Assembly: GCA_046757565.1 (NCBI GenBank)
Contig: JBHHYN010000129.1
Span: forward strand, 1 to 7,882
Direction of reading: 5' to 3'
DNA from: JBHHYN01 sp046757565
GTDB lineage: Bacteria > Pseudomonadota > Gammaproteobacteria > Eutrophobiales > Eutrophobiaceae
Length of the DNA: 7,882 nucleotides
A program made the translations under genes and the position numbers. Positions 1 to 6,109 of this stretch are shown here, in pieces. How positions within the stretch are numbered: the stretch's first letter is position 1; every line of letters starts with the position of its first letter. Under the pieces are notes generated by a model. That model saw nothing but the letters and a program-made list of their open reading frames with translations, had not been told where the DNA came from and ran no database searches.

Positions 1-49
1 ATGACGGGCTACTGTTTATATATCAACCCACAGATTCTGCTGAAGACCC
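1..49 (+). repeat. Left arm of 49-bp inverted repeat flanking the GNAT gene
   Basis: Bases 1-49 are the exact reverse complement of 886-934 with no mismatch. The arm begins at the window edge, so it probably extends further left. It contains the 22-base core AACCCACAGATTCTGCTGAA+GA at 25-46, which occurs a third time, in the same orientation, at 1019-1040. Match to the right arm stops at base 49, where the flanks diverge. Confidence 0.9.
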
Positions 50-63
50 TAATTTTCTTAGCG

Positions 64-108
64 GGTCGGAGCCAGGACAGTTGAAAGTCCGCTAGCCCGA
101 CCTAGCAT
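64..108 (+). promoter_or_regulatory. Possible promoter and dyad leader of the GNAT gene
   Basis: A TTGAAA at 81-86 and a TAGCAT at 103-108 are 16 bases apart and could be the -35 and -10 boxes of a sigma-70 promoter. They overlap an imperfect dyad: GGTCGG (64-69) with CCGACC (97-102) and, inside it, GGAC (75-78) with GTCC (87-90). The dyad could be a hairpin in DNA or an operator. The -10 match is mediocre, so this is tentative. Confidence 0.25.
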
Positions 109-171
109 ATAAGTAACAGGCGGAGATCGACCCATTCCAGAAATTAACGATAGTATTGAGCAGGGTCAAGG

Positions 172-690
172 ATGATACGAGTATGTACAGAATCCGATTT
201 CACAACAATGTTTGAGATCATCAATGATGCTGCACGAGCGTATAAAGGAGTCATACCCGATGACTGTTGGAACGAACCATACATGTCTTCTGAAGAACTG
301 AGGTACGAAATTGAAGATGGTGTTGTTTTCTGGGGGCTGGAACACGATGGACAACTCCGTGGGGTCATGGGGATCCAGGACAAAGGCGATCTTACGCTCA
401 TCCGCCATGCCTACATCCGGACGCAAGCTCAAAAACTGGGAATAGGAACAAGACTGTTACAACATTTGGAGAACAGAATAGAGAAGCCTATTCTCATTGG
501 GACCTGGGCAGCCGCTTCATGGGCCATATCATTTTATGAAAAGAATGGCTACACGTCCGTGTCAAAGAAAGAAAAGAATCACCTTCTTGGAAAGTACTGG
601 TCGATCCCGGAACGACAAATCGAAACATCAGTGGTCTTGGCGGACCAGAGGTGGAAGAAAACCCGGCAGGACGCTCCACCCGATGGTTAA
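172..690 (+). CDS. GNAT family N-acetyltransferase
   Basis: A 172-residue protein of the Gcn5-related acetyltransferase fold, expected to move an acetyl group from acetyl-CoA to an amine; the substrate cannot be read from the sequence. The N-terminus (MIRVCTESDF) is the usual first strand of such proteins. The acetyl-CoA loop lies at about residues 83-93, with Q87, G90 and G92 forming the QxxGxG signature. The late strand-helix pair (TWAAASWAISFYEKNGY, 111-127) carries the family's FYxKxGF/Y motif. Conserved stretches YKGVIPDDCW (24-33), MGIQ (66-69) and LIRHAY (76-81) mark a widespread cytosolic subfamily with no assigned substrate that I know of. The ATG follows AGGG at 162-165 by six bases. 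The gene is alone on the plus strand and bracketed by perfect 49-bp inverted repeats, so it looks like a horizontally moved cassette. The last ten or so residues run past the usual family end. Confidence 0.88.
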   Translation: MIRVCTESDFTTMFEIINDAARAYKGVIPDDCWNEPYMSSEELRYEIEDGVVFWGLEHDGQLRGVMGIQDKGDLTLIRHAYIRTQAQKLGIGTRLLQHLENRIEKPILIGTWAAASWAISFYEKNGYTSVSKKEKNHLLGKYWSIPERQIETSVVLADQRWKKTRQDAPPDG

Positions 691-803
691 TCCCCGCGGG
701 TGAGCTTTACGTAGACCGTCAGCACAAAGTAGACGTTAAACAGGATTATTAGTTGTTTCCACCCAGTGGCCAAAGCACATAAAATTACCTGCTTAACCAG
801 TAA

Positions 804-828
804 AATCAAGGGGCCAGAGAACTTGAAA
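804..828 (+). repeat. Left arm of 25-bp outer inverted repeat
   Basis: AATCAAGGGGCCAGAGAACT and the five following bases are the reverse complement of 1060-1084 at 24 of 25 positions. The arms enclose 231 bases holding the inner repeats and the central hairpin. The AATCAAGGGGxCAG motif resembles repeats often seen beside REP-associated transposases in Gammaproteobacteria; that link is from memory and not tested. Confidence 0.8.
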
Positions 829-885
829 TGTGGTGAGACAGAAGTGTAAAGTATTCAGAAAAACACGATCATATTTATGGAGCAT

Positions 886-934
886 GGGTCTTCAGCAGAA
901 TCTGTGGGTTGATATATAAACAGTAGCCCGTCAT
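886..934 (-). repeat. Right arm of 49-bp inverted repeat flanking the GNAT gene
   Basis: Exact reverse complement of bases 1-49. Its last bases (GTCAT) run into the 928-957 hairpin, so the left arm, if complete, probably also runs into such a hairpin outside the window. The 22-base core at 889-910 is inverted relative to the third copy at 1019-1040. Confidence 0.9.
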
Positions 935-957
935 TCCCGTGAAAACGGGAATGACGG
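928..957. repeat. dRS3-like hairpin repeat
   Basis: A perfect 13-bp stem (928-940 with 945-957) closes a GAAA loop. The core at 933-952 is ATTCCC-N8-GGGAAT, which fits the pattern of the Neisseria dRS3 repeat and of similar CGTCATTCCCG hairpins scattered in many proteobacterial genomes. No T-run follows on either strand, so it is not a standard terminator. Confidence 0.75.
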
Positions 958-1018
958 TATTTATGACTTGAATCCGCCTCTCTATTTAATCAGTTTTTAT
1001 TCAAAAGTCTTTCTTGTT

Positions 1019-1044
1019 AACCCACAGATTCTGCTGAAGAGCCT
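1019..1044 (+). repeat. Third copy of the 22-base core repeat
   Basis: Bases 1019-1040 equal 25-46 exactly; after one mismatch at 1041 the next three bases (1042-1044) match again. It is inverted relative to 889-910, and the two copies sit on either side of the 928-957 hairpin. Confidence 0.8.
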
Positions 1045-1059
1045 GGAGCATAAACAAAG

Positions 1060-1084
1060 TTTCAGGTTCTCTGGCCCCTTGATT
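1060..1084 (-). repeat. Right arm of 25-bp outer inverted repeat
   Basis: Reverse complement of 804-828 with one mismatch (a G at 1065 where the left arm predicts A). With the left arm it delimits a 281-base palindromic unit, 804-1084. It overlaps the start of the tandem repeat at 1075-1102. Confidence 0.8.
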
Positions 1085-1102
1085 CTGACCCCTTGATTCG
1101 GG
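1075..1102 (+). repeat. Two 14-base tandem units beginning CCCCTTGATTC
   Basis: CCCCTTGATTC occurs at 1075-1085 and again at 1089-1099, a period of 14. The first unit lies within the right outer arm; the second follows it immediately. The left arm has no second unit, so the duplication is one-sided. Confidence 0.7.
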
Positions 1103-1107
1103 ACGGG

Positions 1108-1126
1108 AATCTATCAGGGATAGATT
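1108..1126 (+). terminator. AT-rich hairpin followed by T-run (weak terminator)
   Basis: AATCTATC (1108-1115) pairs perfectly with GATAGATT (1119-1126) around a three-base loop, and TTTTA follows. Read on the plus strand it could end transcripts from the left. The stem has few GC pairs and the nearest plus-strand gene ends more than 400 bases away, so the function is uncertain. Confidence 0.3.
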
Positions 1127-1150
1127 TTTATTGCACGAACCATTCATTGC

Positions 1151-1178
1151 GTAACTATAATTATGTAACTACAATTAT
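1151..1178 (+). repeat. 14-base tandem duplication, AT-rich
   Basis: GTAACTATAATTAT (1151-1164) is followed directly by GTAACTACAATTAT (1165-1178), differing at one base. It lies downstream of the metallo-hydrolase gene. No function is evident. Confidence 0.7.
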
Positions 1179-1215
1179 ATAATGCGTTTAGAGATTATGT
1201 TCGAGCGCTAGCCCG

Positions 1216-2154
1216 TCAATACCTGTCCTGTTTGTTATTCATTTTTAAATCCTCATATAAGATCTCCAGAAATTTGTCTGGAGATATCAAATTATTCCCA
1301 AGCGCCGCATCATAATCCGCATTAGGTTTCAGCGCCTTGATTTCATCCAGTGTTTTCCCTTCGGTAATCAGCTTCTGCATACGATGACTGACCGTAAGCA
1401 GCATATCCAGATAAGCCTGTAAATCCTTTTTACCGGCCAGGAGGCCATGGCCGGGGATAAGCTTTGTCTGATTGTTTGTGAATGACATGATTTGCCGCAC
1501 TGCCTGGATGACACCCCGCACCGATCCTCCACTGGACGTATCGATAAACGGATAGCGGCCATTAAAAAAGATATCGCCGGTATGAATGACATTGGCATCC
1601 TTAAAATAGATAACACTATCCCCATCCGTGTGGGCATGCTCGTAATGAGCGGCATGTATCTCCATACCGTTCAGGTGAAAAGTCACTTGATCATTAAAGC
1701 TGATGACCGGCCGTGCCTTTTCCGGAGCGGGGGGCACACTCTTCTGAAACAGGGCCAGAAAACCCTCTCGACTCATGCGCTGATATACATTGTCGTGGGC
1801 GACAATCACGACACCTTCTTTTCCCAGGTTTTCGTTCCCGCCAGTATGGTCACCATGCCAATGGGTATTGATCAAAAAACGGATCGGCTGATCCGACAGT
1901 TTTGCGATGGCCGCCTTGATCCGCCCGGTCAGTGGCGCAAACTGATCATCGATCATAACGACACCATCCTTGCCAACCAGGACACCAATATTCCCTCCCC
2001 GCCCGGTAAGCATATAGATGCCATCCCTGACTTTTTGGGTCTGAATCCTGATATCCTTAAACTTGTCTACACCCTGCGCAAGTAGGCCGACCGAACCCAA
2101 CACTGCAGCGATAATGATTGCAACAACAGCAACCCTTCGGTAATACTGTTTCAT
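1216..2154 (-). CDS. Exported metallo-beta-lactamase-fold hydrolase
   Basis: A 312-residue protein of the metallo-beta-lactamase fold, expected to bind two metal ions and hydrolyse a substrate that cannot be named here. The HxHxDH motif is H98-W-H100-G-D102-H103; further ligands are likely H175 (in HTDGD), D194 (HTGD) and H236 (PGHG). The N-terminus has basic residues KQYYRR and then a hydrophobic stretch at about 8-25, ending near LLAQG, so it is probably sent to the periplasm through Sec or anchored in the inner membrane. I chose the ATG at 2154 because AGGGG (2162-2166) stands seven bases upstream and the signal peptide then begins normally; a TTG at 2184 would add ten unlikely residues. 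An 18-bp palindrome lies 36 bases upstream. Similar periplasmic proteins occur near quinoprotein and sulfur-oxidation genes, but no such neighbours are seen. A true antibiotic-degrading role is not supported. The stop codon lies within TGACGGGCTA, which matches bases 2-11. Confidence 0.88.
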   Translation of the reverse strand: MKQYYRRVAVVAIIIAAVLGSVGLLAQGVDKFKDIRIQTQKVRDGIYMLTGRGGNIGVLVGKDGVVMIDDQFAPLTGRIKAAIAKLSDQPIRFLINTHWHGDHTGGNENLGKEGVVIVAHDNVYQRMSREGFLALFQKSVPPAPEKARPVISFNDQVTFHLNGMEIHAAHYEHAHTDGDSVIYFKDANVIHTGDIFFNGRYPFIDTSSGGSVRGVIQAVRQIMSFTNNQTKLIPGHGLLAGKKDLQAYLDMLLTVSHRMQKLITEGKTLDEIKALKPNADYDAALGNNLISPDKFLEILYEDLKMNNKQDRY

Positions 2155-2189
2155 CTCGTTTCCCCTATTATTCTGAACTTCCAAAACCG

Positions 2190-2207
2190 GATCCTGTTAA
2201 CAGGATC
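2190..2207. promoter_or_regulatory. Perfect 18-bp palindrome upstream of the metallo-hydrolase
   Basis: GATCCTGTTAACAGGATC is identical to its reverse complement. It ends 36 bases before the ATG at 2154, where a promoter would be expected, so it is a candidate operator for a dimeric regulator. No convincing -35/-10 pair could be placed around it. Confidence 0.45.
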
Positions 2208-2225
2208 AATGCTTTTCTTATGTAC

Positions 2226-2249
2226 AACTCGGCCGTAAGCGACCGAGTT
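2226..2249. other. Hairpin between the MetE-like and metallo-hydrolase genes
   Basis: AACTCGG (2226-2232) pairs with CCGAGTT (2243-2249) around a ten-base loop. No T-run follows on either strand. It could be part of a factor-dependent end for the MetE-like gene, or a structure in the 5' leader of the metallo-hydrolase transcript. Confidence 0.35.
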
Positions 2250-2414
2250 TCAGTGTAATGTAAATTTATATCTTTTGCCGCTATCCAAGTCGATGGCAAG
2301 CTCCAGAGATTTTTGGTTACTTTTTTTAACTTTTATTATCTCTGTGTACTGGTCCATAACTACATAAGCACACATCCATGTGTAATATCTGTGCCTCTGT
2401 GGTTAATCAAATAT

Positions 2415-3449
2415 TTAAACAACAGGCATCGAGACCGCGACGTGAATATGCATCAACTCATCCAGTGTATCCGGCGCACGGCGCCCAAATCCACATTCCG
2501 TGGCAACACCAAAATTTGTAACATATTTTTTTGCTGTTTTTATACGCCTCCGGGTACCTGCCTCACCATCGGAGTAGTGTACCAGGCCCAGATACAACTG
2601 TGTGTTTTCTGCAAGCCTCAAGTTCACTAATGGTTTAAAATAGGCATCGTCACTGCGATCTTTAGGCACCGGCATATGTATCCAGTTCAACTCCCGTTCA
2701 ACTCCTGCAGCAATGGCATTCGCGATTAGAACCAGTTTGCCGGTATCTTCAGGTTCACAAAAATGTTTATGCCGGGAATCCCCATAGCAAAGATGAAACC
2801 CCAATTCAACAGGTTCCGGTACGGTCGTGGTCAGCCGTAATAGGCGATCAATAATACCTTGCTGCAGATCCTCTATACAGGAAGGCATGACGCCCTCGAG
2901 TAATGCAAATTCAACAGCCGTATCCCACTGAATCGCCAGCTCATCATGCGGGATCGCATCGAGTATCTGTTTCAGCTCGCCTGATAATCTGTCAGCATAC
3001 TGCGGTTCGAAATCCGGCTGCAACGACTGTTCGACATAGAGGTGAGTAGTGGCCAGCGGTGTAGGCAAACAGACCTGGAAACGGCAATGTCTGGGGATGT
3101 CCCCGGAAGATTTAAGTTTTTGAAACTCTTCGAAGGAAGCAAGCGCAGCATTAGAATAGCCCAAATCTCCCAGTTGTAAATTTTTGCTGTTACAACCGGA
3201 TCGCAGACCCAGCATTTTAATCTGTGTGTATTCATAAGCCTTGTTGGAAACGAGCTTAAGATTCGGGTTCTGTTGCAATATTGGTAATTGCCAGTCTACC
3301 CAGTTGGATCGCACACCCGTTTCCCCGTCCGGCAAACGATGGATATAATTTCCGAGAATAGCTGCAACGTTCTGAAAAACCTGCCGGCAGTTGTCAAAAG
3401 GCACGCTACCGACCAGGTGTACCCCTGCTGCTTGCTCAGGTAGAATCAC
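2415..3449 (-). CDS. MetE/UROD-like TIM-barrel protein, function unknown
   Basis: A 344-residue protein with no signal peptide or membrane segment. It resembles uncharacterised proteins, known also from fungi, of the superfamily holding cobalamin-independent methionine synthase (MetE) and uroporphyrinogen decarboxylase. Visible marks are HLVGSVP (11-17), RLPDGETG (38-45), QWDTAVE (174-180), HLCYGD (219-224) followed by HKHF (227-230), GLVHYSDGE (288-296) and TECGFGRR (317-324). H219-x-C221-Y lines up by eye with the HMCY zinc motif of MetE, and C319 in ECGFGRR with the DCGLKTR cysteine. If that is right, it binds zinc and may act on a thiol in methyl transfer; this is inference. The start is GTG, chosen because GAGGAG (3459-3464) stands nine bases upstream and the HLVGSVP motif follows at the expected place. 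At 344 residues it is about the size of the MetE catalytic half, without the N-terminal half. The reaction is unknown. Confidence 0.82.
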   Translation of the reverse strand: MILPEQAAGVHLVGSVPFDNCRQVFQNVAAILGNYIHRLPDGETGVRSNWVDWQLPILQQNPNLKLVSNKAYEYTQIKMLGLRSGCNSKNLQLGDLGYSNAALASFEEFQKLKSSGDIPRHCRFQVCLPTPLATTHLYVEQSLQPDFEPQYADRLSGELKQILDAIPHDELAIQWDTAVEFALLEGVMPSCIEDLQQGIIDRLLRLTTTVPEPVELGFHLCYGDSRHKHFCEPEDTGKLVLIANAIAAGVERELNWIHMPVPKDRSDDAYFKPLVNLRLAENTQLYLGLVHYSDGEAGTRRRIKTAKKYVTNFGVATECGFGRRAPDTLDELMHIHVAVSMPVV

Positions 3450-3488
3450 AGCAGAATTCTCCTCATCAGATACAGTTTATTAATCTGG

Positions 3489-3516
3489 ATTGTAGTAGCC
3501 ATCAGTAACGACACAA
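3489..3516 (-). promoter_or_regulatory. Possible sigma-70 promoter for the MetE-like gene
   Basis: On the minus strand TTGTGT (3511-3516) and TACAAT (3489-3494) are 16 bases apart. The -10 box matches five of six consensus bases, the -35 only three. It lies about 40 bases upstream of the GTG start, between that gene and the pnp terminator, which is where a promoter would be expected. Confidence 0.4.
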
Positions 3517-3584
3517 TAAATAGCCGGGAATGGAGAGCGGGAGAGGTGTTTCGCAATGAACTCCTTATATGCAAAATGCACGTT

Positions 3585-3616
3585 CAAAAAACAAGGCGAA
3601 TCGGGAAGCGCCCTTT
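3585..3616 (-). terminator. Rho-independent terminator after pnp
   Basis: Just after the pnp stop codon, read on the minus strand, AAGGGCG (3609-3615) pairs with CGCCTT (3593-3598) with one bulged G and a ten-base loop. G and six T residues follow (3586-3591 on the opposite strand). Position and form fit the end of the rpsO-pnp transcript. Confidence 0.6.
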
Positions 3617-3623
3617 GGTATTG

Positions 3624-5708
3624 TTATTCGTTTACAGCCTTCATGCTCAAGCGGACCCGTCCCTGCCGATCGATTTCCAGCACCTTTACTTTAACCATAT
3701 CGCCCTCGGAAAGCTTATCGCTGACGCTTTCGACGCGCTCTTCAGAGATCTGGGAGATATGCACCAGTCCGTCCTTGCCGGGTAAAATATTCACGAATGC
3801 GCCGAAATCCATCAATTTCTGCACACGGCCCTCATAGATCTTGCCGACTTCAATATCGGCTGTCAGCGCTTCAATCCGGCTGCGCGCCTCGTCGCTGGCA
3901 GCCTTATCGGCGGAAAATATCTTGATGATGCCGCTGTCATCAATATCAATTGTCGTGCCGGTCTCTTCTGTTATGGCGCGAATCGTCGAACCACCTTTAC
4001 CGATGACATCACGGATCTTGTCGGGATGGATCTTGATGGTCGATATTCTCGGTGCGTGCTCGGACATTTCCGCCCGTGACTCTTTAATAACAGCATTCAT
4101 CTTTTCCAGGATATGCAGGCGCCCCTCTTTGGCCTGATTCAATGCTGCTTCCATTATCTCCCTGGTGATCCCTTCAATCTTAATATCCATCTGCAGGGCG
4201 GTGATACCGGTAGAGGTCCCAGCTACCTTGAAATCCATGTCCCCGAGGTGGTCCTCGTCCCCCATAATGTCGGAAAGCACAACAAACTTTTCACCTTCTT
4301 TAATCAAGCCCATGGCAATGCCGGCAACAGGCGCTTCAATATTCACTCCGGCGTCCATGAGCGATAAACTGGTGCCACAAACCGATGCCATGGAACTCGA
4401 TCCGTTTGATTCGGTTATTTCGGAGACGACACGGATTACATAGGGAAAGGTTTCCGGATCCGGTATCACGCCCAGAAGCCCCCGCTTCGCCAGTTTGCCA
4501 TGGCCTATTTCGCGCCGCTTCGGTCCAATCATGCGGCCGGTTTCACCCACGCAATACGGTGGAAAATTATAGTGCAATATAAAGTAATCCCTGCGCTCAC
4601 CCTCTATGGCATCGATGATCTGCGAATCCCGATCGGACCCCAACGTAGTGATTACCAGGGCCTGCGTCTCTCCACGGGTGAACAGCGCGGAACCATGTGT
4701 CCTCGGCAGGACACCGACTTCAATGCTAATGGGCCTGATCGCATCGACGTTGCGTCCATCGATCCGGGTTTCTCCAGCGAGTATGCCACCCCTGACGATA
4801 GTGCTCTCGAGTGCTTCGATGGCCCCCAGAATAGTACCTTCCGGCCAACGCTCTCCATGTTCCTCAATCATGGAACTCACTACCTCCTTGCGTATTTCAC
4901 TGAGATGCTCCAGCCGGCTGAGTTTGTCCTGGATGGCATAGGCTTCACGCACCAGATCGCCACATCGTTTATCGATCTCCGAAACCAGATCGTTGTCCTT
5001 CTCCGGAGCTTGCCAATCCCACCGTTTCACACCGGCTTCCGCCACCAGGGACTCGATATTTTCGATGACAACCTGCATCTGCTCATGACCATAGTTGACG
5101 GCCCCGAGCATGATTTGCTCCGGCAGCTGTCTGGCCTCGGATTCAACCATCAATACGGAACTCTTCGTTCCGGCAACCACCAGGTTAAGTTCAGAATCCT
5201 CTATTTCATCAAAACCGGGATTCAATAAATAATTCCCCTCCTTGTAACCCACTCGGGCAGCGGCAATCGGGCCGTTGAAAGGAATACCTGACAAGGCAAT
5301 GGCTGCAGAGGTGCCGATTATTGCAAGAATATCCGGATCGACGACAGGATCCAGGGAAAGCACGGTGGCGATTATCTGGACTTCGTTCATAAAACCCTTC
5401 GGGAACAGCGGTCTGATAGGCCGGTCGATGAGACGTGAAGTCAGGGTCTCTTTCTCCGACGGCCTGCCTTCACGCTTGAAAAAACCGCCCGGGATCTTAC
5501 CGGCGGAATAAGTGCGTTCCCGATAATCCACCGTTAGTGGAAAGAAATCACGTTCCTGGTCCGCCTCCTTTCTGGCGACACAGGAAACCAGTATAACTGT
5601 TTCACCAATACTGCATAACACTGCACCCGTTGCCTGCCGCGCGATTCTGCCCGTCTCCAGGACAACCGTATTATCTCCAAACTGGAATTCTTTTTTGACC
5701 ACGTTCAT
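3624..5708 (-). CDS. pnp: Polyribonucleotide nucleotidyltransferase (PNPase)
   Basis: The 3'-to-5' phosphorolytic exoribonuclease, which releases nucleoside diphosphates from RNA using phosphate. It forms a cytosolic trimer and in Gammaproteobacteria joins RNase E in the degradosome. The 694 residues show the full domain order: first RNase PH domain (about 10-145), linking alpha-helical part (about 240-310), second RNase PH domain (about 315-550), KH domain with the GKGG loop (570-573), and S1 domain (about 621-690). Catalytic-core signatures are FTRGETQALV (343-352), GSSSMASVCG (436-445) and the acidic HLGDMDFK (487-494), holding the D490 and D492 pair typical of the active site. It ends right after the S1 domain, a little shorter than the 711 residues of the E. 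coli enzyme. AGGG at 5717-5720 lies eight bases before the ATG. It follows rpsO by 131 bases, the standard arrangement; in E. coli the leader is cut by RNase III and PNPase represses itself, which is known for the family and not visible here. Confidence 0.97.
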   Translation of the reverse strand: MNVVKKEFQFGDNTVVLETGRIARQATGAVLCSIGETVILVSCVARKEADQERDFFPLTVDYRERTYSAGKIPGGFFKREGRPSEKETLTSRLIDRPIRPLFPKGFMNEVQIIATVLSLDPVVDPDILAIIGTSAAIALSGIPFNGPIAAARVGYKEGNYLLNPGFDEIEDSELNLVVAGTKSSVLMVESEARQLPEQIMLGAVNYGHEQMQVVIENIESLVAEAGVKRWDWQAPEKDNDLVSEIDKRCGDLVREAYAIQDKLSRLEHLSEIRKEVVSSMIEEHGERWPEGTILGAIEALESTIVRGGILAGETRIDGRNVDAIRPISIEVGVLPRTHGSALFTRGETQALVITTLGSDRDSQIIDAIEGERRDYFILHYNFPPYCVGETGRMIGPKRREIGHGKLAKRGLLGVIPDPETFPYVIRVVSEITESNGSSSMASVCGTSLSLMDAGVNIEAPVAGIAMGLIKEGEKFVVLSDIMGDEDHLGDMDFKVAGTSTGITALQMDIKIEGITREIMEAALNQAKEGRLHILEKMNAVIKESRAEMSEHAPRISTIKIHPDKIRDVIGKGGSTIRAITEETGTTIDIDDSGIIKIFSADKAASDEARSRIEALTADIEVGKIYEGRVQKLMDFGAFVNILPGKDGLVHISQISEERVESVSDKLSEGDMVKVKVLEIDRQGRVRLSMKAVNE

Positions 5709-5773
5709 TAGTATTACCCTAAATTTGATTAAGAAATGACACCGGGAGATGACTGCTCCAAGAATGAAAATAG

Positions 5774-5791
5774 ACGACTCGAGTCTGTCGT
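5774..5791 (-). terminator. Possible attenuating hairpin between rpsO and pnp
   Basis: On the minus strand ACGAC (5787-5791) can pair with GTCGT (5774-5778); a perfect palindrome GACTCGAGTC (5776-5785) overlaps it, so alternative folds exist. A short CTATTTTC follows. E. coli has a partial terminator in this interval, and this is the best candidate here, but the stem is short. Confidence 0.3.
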
Positions 5792-5839
5792 AGTGACATG
5801 CAGGCTTATATTTCGCAGATTTTTCTGAAGATATACAGA

Positions 5840-6109
5840 TTATTTTCGCAGACCGAGATGACCGATCAATTCACGGTAGCGACTAATATCCTTACCCTTG
5901 AGATAATCGAGCAGCTTACGGCGGTGATTCACCATTCTAAGCAGCCCCTGGCGGGAATGATGGTCTTTCTTATGTATTTTGAAATGCTCGGTCAGATCGG
6001 TGATCCGCGCCGTCAGCAGGGCAACCTGGACTTCAGGTGACCCGGTATCCGCCACGGAACGCTTATAATCGCTAATGATAGCAGCCGTTTGTTGCTGATT
6101 TAATGCCAT
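5840..6109 (-). CDS. rpsO: 30S ribosomal protein S15
   Basis: An 89-residue protein of normal length for bacterial S15, one of the first proteins to bind 16S rRNA, at the three-way junction of the central domain. It is needed for S6/S18 binding, and it also helps bridge the two subunits. The sequence shows the family signature DTGSPEVQ (21-28), then TARITDLTEHFKIHKKDHHS (33-52) with H42, D49 and S52, which correspond to known RNA-contacting residues in E. coli, and the basic helix with NHRRKLLDYL (61-70). The ATG start gives the conserved MALN N-terminus. No strong Shine-Dalgarno is seen: only AGAGA about 8-12 bases upstream. In E. coli S15 represses its own translation through a leader pseudoknot, so a weak site and a structured leader would fit. 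A promoter stands about 40 bases upstream. Confidence 0.97.
   Translation of the reverse strand: MALNQQQTAAIISDYKRSVADTGSPEVQVALLTARITDLTEHFKIHKKDHHSRQGLLRMVNHRRKLLDYLKGKDISRYRELIGHLGLRK

Larger units (their letters stand above)
691..1215. other. Non-coding, repeat-rich intergenic region
   Basis: I see no credible gene in this 525-base stretch between the convergent GNAT and metallo-hydrolase genes. From 691 to 803 nothing stands out. From 804 to 1102 it carries nested inverted repeats, a central hairpin and a short tandem repeat, annotated separately. From 1103 to 1215 it is AT-rich, with a small hairpin and a 14-base tandem duplication. Confidence 0.8.

Noticed and set aside
691..934. Integron attC site after the GNAT gene
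   Set aside because: GTTAAAC at 735-741 and GCTTAAC at 791-797 fit the core patterns individually, but their order is wrong for an attC site on either strand and no matching partner was found.
804..1084. CRISPR array
   Set aside because: The repeats are inverted and few, with unequal spacing; there are no regular direct repeats or spacers.
1492..2085. Plus-strand open frame of 197 residues
   Set aside because: Antisense to the metallo-hydrolase, whose metal-binding motifs are all present in the other strand.
1216..2154. Antibiotic-resistance beta-lactamase
   Set aside because: The fold and metal ligands are generic for the superfamily; nothing seen points to beta-lactam hydrolysis, and no resistance genes are nearby.
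2370..2383. Hairpin ACACATCCATGTGT as terminator of the MetE-like gene
   Set aside because: The loop would be only two bases, the stem is AT-rich, and no T-run follows on the minus strand.
4500..5228. Plus-strand open frame of 242 residues
   Set aside because: It lies wholly antisense to pnp, which is unmistakable along its whole length; the frame is a shadow of pnp codon use.
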